This document shows, piece after piece, positions 34,079-43,396 of a stretch of 64,000 bases of DNA; positions within the stretch are counted from its first letter, which is position 1; the number at the start of each line of letters is the position of its first letter. The translations under genes were made by a program, and so were the position numbers. The DNA is from an uncultured Clostridia bacterium (lineage in GTDB: Bacteria > Bacillota > Clostridia > Oscillospirales > Ruminococcaceae), in contig CAMNXF010000010.1 of the NCBI GenBank assembly GCA_946567425.1, positions 1-64,000 on the forward strand. The letters run 5' to 3'. Below the pieces are notes generated by a model. The model was not told the DNA's origin. It made no database searches and saw only the letters and a list, made by a program, of their open reading frames with translations.

Positions 34079-35710
34079 TTACTCAACCGAGATTATGTAG
34101 TAATACACGGGCTGCCCGCCGTTTACCAGCACAATGTCGATATCGCCGCTTATTTTCGCGCGCAGTGCTTCGTAAGCCTCGTTCGCGTCCTCGTCCGAAA
34201 CATCCGAGCCGTACATTACGGTAATGTAGCTCGAAGCCGACGTTACAAGCCGCTTGGTAAGCTTTATCAGCGACTTGGTGAGGTTCCTTTCGGTGAACAC
34301 TATCTTGCCGTTGTCCATCGCCAGAATTTCACCCTGCTTTATCTTATGACCGTCGTACTCGCTGTCGCGCACCGCGAACGTTATCTGTCCGCTTGCCACA
34401 TTGTCGATAGCCTCCGTCATGGCACTCCTGTTCGTCTTGAAATCGCCCTCGGGGTCGTAGCTCATCATCGCCGAAACGCCCTGCGGAATGGTTCTCGTCT
34501 GGAGAACGCAGACATTCCTGTCCGCGAGCTTTACCGCCTGTTCAGCCGCCATTATGATGTTTTTGTTATTGGGCAGCACGAAAACATTCTGCGCGGGAGT
34601 CTGCTCGACCGCCTCGAGAATATCCTCGGTGGACGGGTTCATGGTCTGACCGCCGCGAACGACGTAATCCACGCCGAGATCCTTGAACAGCGCCTCAATA
34701 CCCGCTCCCGCCGCCACTGCAACAAAGCCTGTGTCCTTGGTCGGCGCTACGGGAGCTTTTTTGTGGCTCTGCGCCGCTTTGTCCGCTTTTATAACATTGT
34801 TGTGCTGTTCACGCATATTCTCGATCTTGACCTTGGTCAACTCGCCGAATTTCAAGCCCTCCTCAATAGCCTTTCCGGGGTGGTCGGTGTGAACGTTCGC
34901 CTTTATGAGCTCCTCGTCATCCACCACGACAACGCAGTCGCCGATAGTCTCAAGATACGCGCGCAGCGCCGAAACGTCCTTGGTGGTGCTTCTGCGGAGC
35001 GAAAAATCAACTGCATACGCGAACCTCACTTCCTCCTCGGCAGCAGCAACGGCAGCGGGCGCCGAGGGCTTGACCTCGTCCACACTTTCAATCATCGCGC
35101 CGTCCGAGATCACCGCCAGCATACCCTCGAGTATCACGATAAAGCCCATGCCGCCCGCGTCCACAACGCCCGCTTTTTTCAGCGCGGGAAGAAGCTCGGG
35201 TGTCTTTTCGAGCGATACCTTTGCGGCGTCAATATATTTTTTGAGGAACTCCGCGGCGGAAACGTCCTTGCCTGCGGCGGAAACCGTGTTCTCGCAGCCC
35301 TCTCTCGCTACCGTGAGTATCGTGCCCTCGGTCGGCTTCATGACAGACTTGTACGCCGCGTCAACGCCTATCTTCAGCGCCGCCGACAAATCCGACGAAG
35401 AGGCGGTCTCCTTGCCAGACAATCCCTTTGACAACCCTCTGAATATCAGTGACAGGATAACGCCCGAGTTTCCTCTTGCGCCGCGCAGCATCGCCGAAGC
35501 CGCCTTTTTCGCGACCTCGCCCGCCGTTGCGCCGTCGGAGGTGTTTTTCAGTTCCCCGACCGCGTTTTTGATCGTCATCGACATATTTGTTCCCGTATCG
35601 CCGTCGGGCACGGGGAACACGTTCAGCTCGTCGACCTCCTGTCTGTGGTTGTAAATATTGTTCGCTCCCGAAATCACCGCGTCACGAAGGAGCTTTCCCG
35701 AAATCGTCAT
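34079..35710 (-). CDS. DAK2 domain protein, FakA-like fatty acid kinase subunit
   Basis: 543 residues. The N-terminal DakL nucleotide-binding domain is clear (ELNVFPVPDGDTGTNMSMT with the Mg-binding Asp cluster, then MLRGARGNSGVILSLIFRGL). A middle domain and a C-terminal domain (VLPNNKNIIMAAEQ, then TIPQGVSAMMSYDPE) follow, matching FakA/YloV. In Firmicutes it phosphorylates fatty acids held by a FakB partner. No fakB lies nearby. It sits between the Asp23-like protein and recG, as in other Firmicutes. Confidence 0.88.
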   Translation of the reverse strand: MTISGKLLRDAVISGANNIYNHRQEVDELNVFPVPDGDTGTNMSMTIKNAVGELKNTSDGATAGEVAKKAASAMLRGARGNSGVILSLIFRGLSKGLSGKETASSSDLSAALKIGVDAAYKSVMKPTEGTILTVAREGCENTVSAAGKDVSAAEFLKKYIDAAKVSLEKTPELLPALKKAGVVDAGGMGFIVILEGMLAVISDGAMIESVDEVKPSAPAAVAAAEEEVRFAYAVDFSLRRSTTKDVSALRAYLETIGDCVVVVDDEELIKANVHTDHPGKAIEEGLKFGELTKVKIENMREQHNNVIKADKAAQSHKKAPVAPTKDTGFVAVAAGAGIEALFKDLGVDYVVRGGQTMNPSTEDILEAVEQTPAQNVFVLPNNKNIIMAAEQAVKLADRNVCVLQTRTIPQGVSAMMSYDPEGDFKTNRSAMTEAIDNVASGQITFAVRDSEYDGHKIKQGEILAMDNGKIVFTERNLTKSLIKLTKRLVTSASSYITVMYGSDVSDEDANEAYEALRAKISGDIDIVLVNGGQPVYYYIISVE

Positions 35711-35734
35711 TTCTTTGAATTTCCCTTCCTGTAT

Positions 35735-36097
35735 TTATACTCTGATGGAATCAATGTACACGTTTACCTTTTCCACGCCGATACCCGTGCTCTGCTCCAC
35801 CGTATAGCCCACCTTGTTTATTATCGACCTTACCACCGCGTTCATATTCACGCCGTACATCAGCGAGATATGCAGATCGATAAGCAGCTTGTCTTTGACA
35901 AACCTCACCCGAACGCCGCGTTCGACGGAGCTTTTGTCTTTTTTCCTCAGCGGAAACGCCGCCGCCAGCGTTTCACGGACGCCCGAAACGTTCATTGATA
36001 TTACGCCGAAACATTTCGTCACCGTGTTCCCGATAAGCTCCGAGAAATACTCGGGCGAAATCGTTATTTTGCCGACATGATTTTGTAAACTGACCAT
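35735..36097 (-). CDS. Asp23/Gls24 family protein (YloU-like)
   Basis: 120 residues with an AGGAGG ribosome site. The typical start (VGKITISPEYFSELIGNTVT) and end (VRSIINKVGYTVEQSTGI, then VNVYIDSIRV) of the Asp23/YloU family are present. Members are small alpha/beta proteins tied to the envelope and fatty-acid kinase loci; the exact role is not settled. It precedes the DAK protein by 24 nt in the operon. Confidence 0.85.
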   Translation of the reverse strand: MVSLQNHVGKITISPEYFSELIGNTVTKCFGVISMNVSGVRETLAAAFPLRKKDKSSVERGVRVRFVKDKLLIDLHISLMYGVNMNAVVRSIINKVGYTVEQSTGIGVEKVNVYIDSIRV

Positions 36098-36125
36098 ACT
36101 TCCTCCTATTCCGAATTGCCGCCGA

Positions 36126-37007
36126 TCATTGCTGTTCGCCGACCATCCGTATTTCTCCGATAACCTGTGTCCCGAACTTTATCGGTCTGCACACTGCCGT
36201 AAAATAACTCGGGAACGCCTGTGCGGCTTTTGCCGCCGTCTGTTCGCCGCCGAACACCCCGAACACCGCCGAGCCGCTTCCCGTAAGGCAAGCGCCCTCC
36301 GCGCCGAGCTCTATAAGCTTTTCCGCAATTCCGTTGATCTTTTCGTTTTCGTAAATTTCCATGAACACGTTATAAAGCTGCTTCGGGAACTCGTCTCCCG
36401 ACTTTAAAAAACGCTTTATCGCCCCGCGCTGCGGCATAGGCGCCTGATCGTAATTGAAATACGCGCCGTGAGTATCGCAGAGAAAATCGGGCATTACCAC
36501 CAGATACACACGTTCGGGAATATCCGCGTCGCCGCGTATGTCGTCGCCGATACCCCTACAGAGTTTCGAGCCGCCCACCATACAAAACGGAACGTCCGCG
36601 CCAGTTCTCACTGCAGGTCTGAACAGCTGCGACGGACTTATCGGCTCGCCCATAAGCCTGTTCAGACCGACTATTACCGCCGCCGCGTCCGCGCTGCCGC
36701 CGCCCATTCCCGCGGCGCACGGTATGCGCTTTTCAATGAATATCTCGCACGCGGGATATCTCTGCGCGGTCGTGAAAAAGTAGTTTGCCGCCTTATAGCA
36801 GATATTTTTCTTTCCGTAGGGTATCGCCTTGTTCGAGCATTCCACCGTAGTAGCGCCGACCTTATCGCTCATTCTTATTGTTACAATATCGCACAGGTCT
36901 ATGCTCTGCATTACCGTTTCCAATAAATGATAACCGTCGTGCCGTTTTCCGGTAATATCCAGATATAAATTCAGCTTTGCGTATGCGCACAGGGAAATCT
37001 CTTTCAC
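36126..37007 (-). CDS. ispE: 4-diphosphocytidyl-2-C-methyl-D-erythritol kinase
   Basis: 293 residues of the GHMP kinase family. The start CAYAKLNLYLDITGKRHDGYH and the ATP loop IPCAAGMGGGSADAAAVI are diagnostic of IspE, and GACLTGSGSAVFGVF is the third GHMP motif. It phosphorylates CDP-methylerythritol in the non-mevalonate isoprenoid pathway. It starts at GTG 37007 with AGGAG upstream. It lies 12 nt after the aminotransferase in the operon. Confidence 0.93.
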   Translation of the reverse strand: MKEISLCAYAKLNLYLDITGKRHDGYHLLETVMQSIDLCDIVTIRMSDKVGATTVECSNKAIPYGKKNICYKAANYFFTTAQRYPACEIFIEKRIPCAAGMGGGSADAAAVIVGLNRLMGEPISPSQLFRPAVRTGADVPFCMVGGSKLCRGIGDDIRGDADIPERVYLVVMPDFLCDTHGAYFNYDQAPMPQRGAIKRFLKSGDEFPKQLYNVFMEIYENEKINGIAEKLIELGAEGACLTGSGSAVFGVFGGEQTAAKAAQAFPSYFTAVCRPIKFGTQVIGEIRMVGEQQ

Positions 37008-37019
37008 TAAAACTCACTC

Positions 37020-38195
37020 CTAAGCCTTTTTAAGCTCTTCCAGAAACTCGCGTATCCTCGACAGAGCGGTGGTGAGGTGCGCTACCGAATACGCGTAGGA
37101 AACGCGCACAAAGCCCTCGCCGCTCTCGCCGAACGCCGATCCTGGCACGACCGCGACCTTCTTTTCGTACACCAACCGCTCGCAGAACTCCGCGCTCGTC
37201 ATTCCCGTCGATTTTATGCACGGGAACACGTAAAACGCGCCCTCGGGCTCGAAGCACTCCAGCCCCATATCGTTGAAGCCTTTAACGACCAGCCGCCGCC
37301 GCATATCGTATTCGTCGACCATGTGTTCAACGTCAGCGGAGCATTTTTCCATTGCGACGACAGCCGCGTATTGGCTCACCGTCGGGCTTGACATTATGCA
37401 ATACTGGTGGAGCTTAAGCATCTGCTTTATTATCGGCTGAGGACCTGCGACATATCCGAGCCGCCAGCCCGTCATAGCGTATGCTTTGGAAAAGCCGCTT
37501 ATGACAAGCGTCCGCTCGCGCATACTCTCAATTTCGGCGATAGACACATGCTTAACGCCGTTGTAGGTCATTTCCGCGTAAATTTCGTCGCTCGCAACGA
37601 CGATATTCGTGCCGCGCAGCACCTCCGCGACCGCCTCCAGATCCTCGCGGCGCATGACCGCACCCGTCGGGTTGTTGGGGTAGGGGAGGACGAGCAGCTT
37701 TGTGCGCGGCGTTATCTTCTCCTTTAAAGCCGCCGCCGTCAAACGGAACTTATTCTCCGCTTTCGTGACGATAGGCACCGCCGTGCCGCCCATCATCGCC
37801 GCTATCGGAGAATAGCACACAAAGCTCGGCTCGGGAACGAGCACCTCGTCGCCCGGCTCGATTATCGCGCGCACCGCGAGGTCGATAGCCTCCGAGCCGC
37901 CCACGGTAATGATGACCTCCTTTTCGGGGTCGTATTCCGTATGTATGAAATTTTTCAGATATTTGCAGACCGTTTTACGCAGCTCCATAAGCCCGCTGTT
38001 GGCGGTATACGCGGTCTTGCCCTTTTCAAGGATATTGATAGCCTCCTTGCGCGCCGCCCAAGGGGTCTTGAAATCGGGTTCGCCGATAGACAGCGAGATA
38101 ACGCCCTCGACTTGCTGCGCGATGTCGAAGAACTTGCGTATTCCCGACGGCTGTATCTCCCGTATTTTCTGCGGGATAAGTTTTTCGTAATCCAT
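37020..38195 (-). CDS. Class I/II pyridoxal-phosphate aminotransferase
   Basis: 391 residues of the fold-type I aspartate aminotransferase family. It has SLSIGEPDFKTP at the start, YPNNPTGAVMRREDLEA (substrate and PLP contact), VASDEIYAEMTYNG, and the PLP lysine in ISGFSKAYAMTGWRLGYVAG. The substrate is not certain; aromatic or branched amino acids, or aspartate, are all possible in this clade. I start at ATG 38195, which overlaps the TGA of the Lrp-type regulator (TGATG). The coupling suggests that the regulator controls this enzyme or responds to its product. Confidence 0.9.
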   Translation of the reverse strand: MDYEKLIPQKIREIQPSGIRKFFDIAQQVEGVISLSIGEPDFKTPWAARKEAINILEKGKTAYTANSGLMELRKTVCKYLKNFIHTEYDPEKEVIITVGGSEAIDLAVRAIIEPGDEVLVPEPSFVCYSPIAAMMGGTAVPIVTKAENKFRLTAAALKEKITPRTKLLVLPYPNNPTGAVMRREDLEAVAEVLRGTNIVVASDEIYAEMTYNGVKHVSIAEIESMRERTLVISGFSKAYAMTGWRLGYVAGPQPIIKQMLKLHQYCIMSSPTVSQYAAVVAMEKCSADVEHMVDEYDMRRRLVVKGFNDMGLECFEPEGAFYVFPCIKSTGMTSAEFCERLVYEKKVAVVPGSAFGESGEGFVRVSYAYSVAHLTTALSRIREFLEELKKA

Positions 38196-38680
38196 CACGG
38201 GGAAACCATGCTCCTTTCATCGAAGTTGTCCTCGTTGAAAACATGGTTTTTCTCCTTGTATCGGCGAAGAATGAAGTGCGTCGTCGTGGACAGGACGCCG
38301 TCCAGCACCGCCAGACGCTCCGAAACGAACAGCGCGACATTGCGCAGGCTCGTACCCGAGATAGTCACTGAAAGGTCGTAAGCGCCCGAAAGCAGGAACA
38401 CGCTGTCGACCTCCTCGTAACCCATAATGGTGTGCGCCAGGTCGTCGAAGCCCCTGTCCTTTATCGGCGTTATCTTCAGTTCAATTATCGCAGTAACGCC
38501 GTTTTCGTCGGCTTTCTCCTCGTCGATTATCGCCGAGTAGCCCATAATTATACCCTCGCGCTCCAGATGCGAAATTTCGTCAGCAACGGATTTTTCCGTT
38601 TCGCCGAGCATTACGCCAAGCTCGGCGTTTGAAAGCCGCGCGTTCTGGCGCAGCAGATCAAGCAGTTTGTTTGTATTCAT
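38195..38680 (-). CDS. Lrp/AsnC family transcriptional regulator
   Basis: 161 residues. An N-terminal helix-turn-helix (LLDLLRQNARLSNAELGVML) is followed by the RAM effector domain (VTAIIELKITPIKDRGFDDL, then VFLLSGAYDLSVTISG). Lrp-type proteins sense amino acids and bind DNA as multimers. GAGAGGGA ribosome site. Its position directly before, and overlapping, the aminotransferase fits control of amino-acid metabolism. Confidence 0.9.
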   Translation of the reverse strand: MNTNKLLDLLRQNARLSNAELGVMLGETEKSVADEISHLEREGIIMGYSAIIDEEKADENGVTAIIELKITPIKDRGFDDLAHTIMGYEEVDSVFLLSGAYDLSVTISGTSLRNVALFVSERLAVLDGVLSTTTHFILRRYKEKNHVFNEDNFDERSMVSP

Positions 38681-38694
38681 GTATTATCCCTCTC

Positions 38695-39540
38695 TTATAT
38701 TTTGATGAATTTCGGTTCTTTCTTTTCAAAAACGCAGACCTCGACGAAACCCAGCTCCCTAAGCATTTTATAGCACTCGGGAATGTCCCGCGCGATATCG
38801 TCGGTCATGTGCGCGTCAGAGCCTACCGTTATCAGCTTTCCGCCCAGCTCCCGATAGCGTTTGACAAACTCGCCGCCCGCCATGGGCTCGCCGAGATTTC
38901 GCCGATAGCCTGAGGAATTGACCTCCAACGCAATATCCTTTTTTACAATTATTCCCAAAATTTCGTCGATTATCGGCTTGCACACCTCAAAGGCGGCGGC
39001 GCAGCGCTTGGACTTATCCGTCACCAACCCCGACGGAGTGTCGATATTCACGAACCTCATCAGGAACGTAATATGTGCCAGCGAGCAGAACTTCCCCCAC
39101 TCGACAAGGTTGAGCATTTCCTCAAAATACTCTGTCAGCACGCGCTTGCGGTCGAACTCCGTGTCGGGTATCTTGCTCATGTGCTCATAATGCACGGTCC
39201 TGTGAACCGACCCGAGCACGAAATCGTAATCATGCTCCGCGAGAATTTTCTCGGCGGTGTGCAGATCGTACATCACCTGTCCGATCTCCGCGCCGTAATA
39301 CACGTTCATCTTCCCGTCATACGCCGCCCGCAGCTTCTCTAGCGTCGGCTTTGATTTCCCGATAGCCGCCCAATAATCCCACTCACCGTCGTTGAACTCG
39401 TCAAGCTCGATATGATCCGTAAGCGCAAAATGCTTTACACCCAACTCACAGGCTCGCGCCGCCATATCCATAGGCTCGTCTGCCGCGTCGGGCGACAGAT
39501 TGGAGTGCGTATGGATATCTATCAACTCTGCGTTTTCCAT
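38695..39540 (-). CDS. PHP domain phosphoesterase, histidinol-phosphatase type
   Basis: 281 residues. Metal-binding motifs of the PHP fold are present: LIDIHTHSNLSPDA, FALTDHIELDEFN, YYGAEIG, FVLGSVHRT, EVNSSGYRRN and ITVGSDAHMTDDIA. It resembles HisK-type histidinol phosphatases, but no histidine biosynthesis genes lie here and related PHP enzymes act on other phosphates. It is the first gene of the seven-gene operon, with a promoter at 39640-39668. Confidence 0.85.
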   Translation of the reverse strand: MENAELIDIHTHSNLSPDAADEPMDMAARACELGVKHFALTDHIELDEFNDGEWDYWAAIGKSKPTLEKLRAAYDGKMNVYYGAEIGQVMYDLHTAEKILAEHDYDFVLGSVHRTVHYEHMSKIPDTEFDRKRVLTEYFEEMLNLVEWGKFCSLAHITFLMRFVNIDTPSGLVTDKSKRCAAAFEVCKPIIDEILGIIVKKDIALEVNSSGYRRNLGEPMAGGEFVKRYRELGGKLITVGSDAHMTDDIARDIPECYKMLRELGFVEVCVFEKKEPKFIKI

Positions 39541-39639
39541 TTTTCTGTTTGTCCCTTTCCTGCTTTGTTCTACACTTTAAACTGCTGCCGATTACAAAAA
39601 AATATACAAAATAATTATCGGCATATCTCTACTTTTATT

Positions 39640-39668
39640 ATTTTATCACAAAATTTCAAATTTGTCTA
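39640..39668 (-). promoter_or_regulatory. Promoter of the PHP-Lrp-aminotransferase-ispE-recG operon
   Basis: On the minus strand, TAGACA (39663-39668), a 17-nt spacer and TAAAAT (39640-39645), about 100 nt before the PHP start. It diverges from the ACT-domain promoter just to the right. Confidence 0.6.
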
Positions 39669-39676
39669 GGAATAGA

Positions 39677-39705
39677 TTTACTTTTTTGAATTTTTTTAGT
39701 ATAAT
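39677..39705 (+). promoter_or_regulatory. Promoter of the ACT / UPF0210 operon
   Basis: TTTACT (39677-39682), a 17-nt spacer and TATAAT (39700-39705), 75 nt before the ATG at 39780. Confidence 0.65.
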
Positions 39706-39779
39706 AGAGAAGAAGATATAAAAAAACAATGGTTGCGGGGCAAATTTTTAGACATTTTGACCGCAGAACAGGAGGAATT

Positions 39780-40049
39780 ATGAGAGCAGTAGTTGCCGTT
39801 ATCGGTAAGGACACGGTGGGAATACTCGCAAAGGTGAGCGGTATATGCGCCGAATACAGGGCGAACGTTATGGACGTTACACAGACTATTATGCAGGACT
39901 TGTTCGCAATGACGATGATGATCGAGATATCCAAGCTCACCATAGACTATGTCGATTTCGCCGAAAAGCTGAAAACCGCGGGCACGGAAATGGGTTTGCA
40001 GATACACGTTATGCATGAGGATATATTCAACAGCATGCACAAAATTTAA
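39780..40049 (+). CDS. ACT domain protein (UPF0237)
   Basis: 89 residues forming a single ACT domain: RAVVAVIGKDTVGILAKVSG, then VMDVTQTIMQDLFAMTMMIE. I start at ATG 39780, where GGAGGA lies upstream, and not at the upstream in-frame ATG 39729. Single ACT proteins of this kind lie in an operon with UPF0210 proteins across Firmicutes and archaea, as here. They probably bind a small ligand; the role is unknown. Confidence 0.88.
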   Translation: MRAVVAVIGKDTVGILAKVSGICAEYRANVMDVTQTIMQDLFAMTMMIEISKLTIDYVDFAEKLKTAGTEMGLQIHVMHEDIFNSMHKI

Positions 40050-40067
40050 GAGGGAGAATTGTACACA

Positions 40068-41420
40068 ATGCTTAATACGGGCGATATTTTAGAGACCATA
40101 AAGATGATACAGGAGGAGAACCTCGATATCCGCACTACAACAATGGGTATTTCGCTCCTCGACTGTATCGACAGCGACGCCGACCGCGCCTGCGATAAGA
40201 TCTACGAAAAGATGATGCGCAAGGCGGAAAATCTCGTCAAGACAGGCGAGGACATCGAAAAGGAGTACGGTATCCCGATAATCAACAAGCGCATTTCCGT
40301 TACGCCGATAGCTATCGTTTCGGCGGCTTCGGGCAAACCCGTAAAGTACGCAAAAACGCTCCAGCGCGTTGCCGAGGGCACGGGCGTGAACTATATCGGC
40401 GGCTATTCCGCGCTCGTCCACAAGGGTTTCTCCGCGGGCGATAAGGAGCTTATCGAGTCCATTCCCGAGGCGCTTGCTGAGACGACAAACGTCTGCTCCT
40501 CCGTCAATGTCGGATCAACAAAGGCGGGCATAAATATGGACGCGGTGGCGATGATGGGTAAAATTATCCGCAAAGCCGCCGAAAAGACCAAGGACGACCA
40601 CTGCTTCGGCGCGGCTAAGATAGTCGTATTCTGCAACGCTCCCGAGGATAACCCCTTTATGGCGGGCGCGTTCCATGGAGTAGGAGAATACGACTGTGAG
40701 ATAAACGTCGGCGTTTCCGGACCGGGAGTAGTCCGCGCGGCGCTCGAAAAGCACCCCGACGCGAATATAAGCGAGATCGCGGACGTTATCAAGAAAACCG
40801 CGTTCAAGATAACCCGAATGGGGCAGCTCGTCGGTACGGAAGCGTCGCGGCGGCTCGGCGTGCCGTTCGGCATCGTCGATCTGTCGTTGGCTCCCACCCC
40901 CGCGGTAGGCGACTCCGTGGCGCATATTCTCGAGGAAATAGGACTGGAAAGCTGCGGCGCGCACGGCACGACCGCGTGTCTGGCGCTGTTAAACGACGCG
41001 GTGAAAAAGGGTGGCGTAATGGCAAGCTCGCACGTCGGAGGACTTTCGGGCGCGTTTATTCCCGTTTCCGAGGACGCGGGAATGATAGACGCGGCGAACC
41101 GCGGCTCGCTCACGTTGGAGAAGCTCGAAGCCATGACGGCTGTATGCTCGGTAGGGCTTGATATGATCGTCGTTCCGGGCGACACCTCGGCGGATACGCT
41201 CTCGGCGATAATCGCGGACGAAGCGGCTATCGGCATGGTGAACTCCAAGACGACGGCGGTGCGCGTTATACCCGCTATCGGCATGAAAGAGGGAGAAACG
41301 CTCGAATTCGGCGGACTGTTCGGCAGCGGCCCCGTAATGCCTGTAAGCCATTTCAGTTCCTCAAAGTTCATCTCGCGCGGAGGACGAATACCCGCGCCGC
41401 TCCAGAGCCTGAAAAATTAA
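40068..41420 (+). CDS. UPF0210 / PFL family protein (DUF711)
   Basis: 450 residues from ATG 40068 (GAGGGAGA upstream) rather than TTG 40059. Family features include [16 protein letters not shown] at the start, [18 protein letters not shown] [35 protein letters not shown], and the C-terminal [13 protein letters not shown]. The family shares a fold with pyruvate-formate-lyase-like enzymes, but the reaction is unknown and no glycyl-radical loop is evident. It is paired with the ACT protein 18 nt upstream. Confidence 0.9.
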   Translation: MLNTGDILETIKMIQEENLDIRTTTMGISLLDCIDSDADRACDKIYEKMMRKAENLVKTGEDIEKEYGIPIINKRISVTPIAIVSAASGKPVKYAKTLQRVAEGTGVNYIGGYSALVHKGFSAGDKELIESIPEALAETTNVCSSVNVGSTKAGINMDAVAMMGKIIRKAAEKTKDDHCFGAAKIVVFCNAPEDNPFMAGAFHGVGEYDCEINVGVSGPGVVRAALEKHPDANISEIADVIKKTAFKITRMGQLVGTEASRRLGVPFGIVDLSLAPTPAVGDSVAHILEEIGLESCGAHGTTACLALLNDAVKKGGVMASSHVGGLSGAFIPVSEDAGMIDAANRGSLTLEKLEAMTAVCSVGLDMIVVPGDTSADTLSAIIADEAAIGMVNSKTTAVRVIPAIGMKEGETLEFGGLFGSGPVMPVSHFSSSKFISRGGRIPAPLQSLKN

Positions 41421-41439
41421 CATTCGGGAATATAACATT

Positions 41440-41961
41440 ATGAAAAAACGTTTTGTAATATTCGCCGTACTGACCGTTATTTCCACCGCGTTTACGGTTA
41501 TTTTCTCGCTGAGCTTCTGCGGGCTTACATCGGTAAAATCGGACTTCGCAAATAACGTTGACGAAATGATCGTAGACGGCACAGACTTTACACCAATAAT
41601 GAAAACGGGCGGTTTTTTTCTTGACATATTTGTAAATGAGATACTGCCCGTGCTTATGTATATTGTGTTCTTTGCCGTGACGACACTGCTGAACCTCGCG
41701 CTGTTCGGATTTTACAGGCTGCTCGGTCTGCGCGGCGAATTTGACGTTGACGGCAAAGAGCTACGTCTTACGCGGAGATTTTTCGCGGTCGCCGCGTTGA
41801 CGGCTGCGGCGCTTTCGGTGATCATCTCGTTGTGCTGCGTGCTGTTTGCGGGTTCGTCGGGGTATAGCTTTTTAAATCTGCTGCTGTGCTGGCAGTACCC
41901 GCTTTTCGCGTGGCTGTTTTGTATGCGCAGAATGAAAAAAGCGTTAACGTCCGATACATAA
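41440..41961 (+). CDS. Small integral membrane protein, unknown
   Basis: 173 residues with four hydrophobic segments (roughly 5-27, 58-85, 110-135 and 140-160) separated by short charged loops (LGLRGEFDVDGKELRLTRR). The ribosome site is weak. It lies 19 nt after the UPF0210 gene and may belong to that operon. No family recognised. Confidence 0.55.
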   Translation: MKKRFVIFAVLTVISTAFTVIFSLSFCGLTSVKSDFANNVDEMIVDGTDFTPIMKTGGFFLDIFVNEILPVLMYIVFFAVTTLLNLALFGFYRLLGLRGEFDVDGKELRLTRRFFAVAALTAAALSVIISLCCVLFAGSSGYSFLNLLLCWQYPLFAWLFCMRRMKKALTSDT

Positions 41962-41991
41962 AAAACGCGGCACTGTCTGAGCAGTGCCGCG
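41960..41991. terminator. Terminator between convergent genes
   Basis: A perfect 10-bp stem (CGCGGCACTG 41966-41975, CAGTGCCGCG 41982-41991) with a 6-nt loop. On the minus strand it is followed by six T, so it mainly ends the TraB lipoprotein transcript; it can also act on the plus strand. Confidence 0.85.
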
Positions 41992-41995
41992 ATAA

Positions 41996-42925
41996 TTATT
42001 TGTCCGTGTTTTCGAGCGGTCCGCCGATACGCTCAACGGCGTATCCCGCCTGCTCCAGACAGTCGATAATGTCGGGTGCGGCGAAATAATGAAGCGCGCC
42101 GACTGCCACAAACGTTTTCTTGCCGTTTTTCAGAGCGCCGATAACATAATCCGCCATTTTCTCCTGACGGAATGTATACATTTCATCGTAATACTTTTTG
42201 TAATCGTCCTTGAGCTCGTCGGGGATCTCACCGTCGTCGATCAGCTTTTCTATTCCCTCAAAGTCGCCGTATTTCCAAGTATCGTACAACGCGTTAAGCT
42301 CCTCGACCTGCCCTTTATAATCGCTTACGGCATCTTTCAGCATAAACAGCTGAAGCTCGATCGGCGTGTTCGCGTTTACCGTATACTGCTCCATAATGGT
42401 CTCGATCTCATATATTTCCTTGGAATGCTCCTTGGCGTATGCAAGCATTGCGCGGTCTGTTCCGAAGCCCGCGTTCAGACGGCATTCTGAGGTCACCTGT
42501 CCGAGATACATCGAAGTCCACACATACGGCATATACGTTTCAAGGTTCTCGCTGTACGCAAATTGTATCTCCAGCGCCTCTCTGATCATATTGTAATCTT
42601 CGCCCATGCAGTCCCGCGCGCCGCCCTCCCCGTATTCAAAGAGCTTCATTGCCTCCGATATCTCGTCCGGGTTCTCGTCAAGTCTTTGCAGATCAAGTTC
42701 CACGGCAAGAACGTCGCTTTCGTCAAGAGCCGCATATATCTCCTCGGGATAAATCGTCGCATCTTTGCCGACGTGTATCGTCCCGAGCATATACACCACA
42801 CCGCCCGTCTCACTGTCCGTGACCTTGAAAAACGGCGGGGCAACGTTGGGTTTTTCCTTTTTACTGCTGCACCCCGAAAACAGGAATACGAATATCACCA
42901 AAAAAACAGGCAGAATACGTTTCAT
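41996..42925 (-). CDS. TraB/GumN family lipoprotein
   Basis: 309 residues from ATG 42925 with a GAGGAGA site. A lipoprotein signal peptide ends in LFSGC (about residue 18). The TraB/GumN domain follows: VYMLGTIHVGKDATIYPEEI and LAVELDLQRL near the start, FVAVGALHYFAAPDIIDCLEQAGY at the end, with the conserved GxH pairs. The family is related to the Tiki/erythromycin-esterase-like hydrolases; its substrates in bacteria are unknown. It is anchored outside the cell membrane. It is the last gene after the ABC transporter run. Confidence 0.85.
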   Translation of the reverse strand: MKRILPVFLVIFVFLFSGCSSKKEKPNVAPPFFKVTDSETGGVVYMLGTIHVGKDATIYPEEIYAALDESDVLAVELDLQRLDENPDEISEAMKLFEYGEGGARDCMGEDYNMIREALEIQFAYSENLETYMPYVWTSMYLGQVTSECRLNAGFGTDRAMLAYAKEHSKEIYEIETIMEQYTVNANTPIELQLFMLKDAVSDYKGQVEELNALYDTWKYGDFEGIEKLIDDGEIPDELKDDYKKYYDEMYTFRQEKMADYVIGALKNGKKTFVAVGALHYFAAPDIIDCLEQAGYAVERIGGPLENTDK

Positions 42926-42994
42926 TTTTATCTCCTCAACAGTCTGATAGTCCTTATCTATTATACAACATATTCCGCTGATTGTCAACTGCAC

Positions 42995-43192
42995 TTATTT
43001 TCTCTTGAACCTCAGCGCGGAGAAAAAACCGAACGCCGCCAGCGTCACGAGCGACACAACTCCGATAATGCGCAGCATAATATCGGGAAGAGATGCGCCG
43101 ACTATCCGCGAAATGCTGACCGTCAAGCCGCAAACGCTCATTATCATCAGGCATATCGACCACATCAGAGTGATCGTTTTTTCGTTTTTCAT
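42995..43192 (-). CDS. Small two-helix membrane protein, unknown
   Basis: 65 residues with a GGAGG ribosome site. Two hydrophobic segments (MWSICLMIMSVCGLTVS and IIGVVSLVTLAAFGFFSAL) flank a short loop, with a basic end RFKRK. It follows the ABC permease genes and a 57-residue membrane protein, all on the minus strand, so it is probably co-transcribed with the transporter. Confidence 0.65.
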   Translation of the reverse strand: MKNEKTITLMWSICLMIMSVCGLTVSISRIVGASLPDIMLRIIGVVSLVTLAAFGFFSALRFKRK

Positions 43193-43213
43193 AATGTTCT
43201 ACTCCTCCGCGAT

Positions 43214-43387
43214 TTATTCCCCGCGCTGCTTGGCTATTCTGCGAGCGTTAATAACGCACATTAACGAAGCTGCGCCCGAGCATAACGAATGTCTTCCGCT
43301 GTCGGGCTCCCCGTCAAACAGACACAGCACCGCCAACACTCCGAGAGCTATACAGGCGACCACCGATAATATGGTACCCTTTTTCAT
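43214..43387 (-). CDS. Small membrane protein, 57 residues, unknown
   Basis: A 57-codon frame starts at ATG 43387 with a GAGGTG site 8 nt upstream and follows the permease gene after 9 nt. It has two hydrophobic stretches (ILSVVACIALGVLAVLCLF and CSGAASLMCVINA) and a basic end ARRIAKQRGE. It looks like an accessory of the ABC transporter locus. No family recognised. Confidence 0.6.
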   Translation of the reverse strand: MKKGTILSVVACIALGVLAVLCLFDGEPDSGRHSLCSGAASLMCVINARRIAKQRGE

Positions 43388-43396
43388 TTGCACACC

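Noticed and set aside
33980..35431. A 483-codon open frame on the plus strand opposite the DAK gene
   Set aside because: It is antisense to a clear FakA-like protein, rich in Arg and His, and has no ribosome site: a GC-bias shadow.
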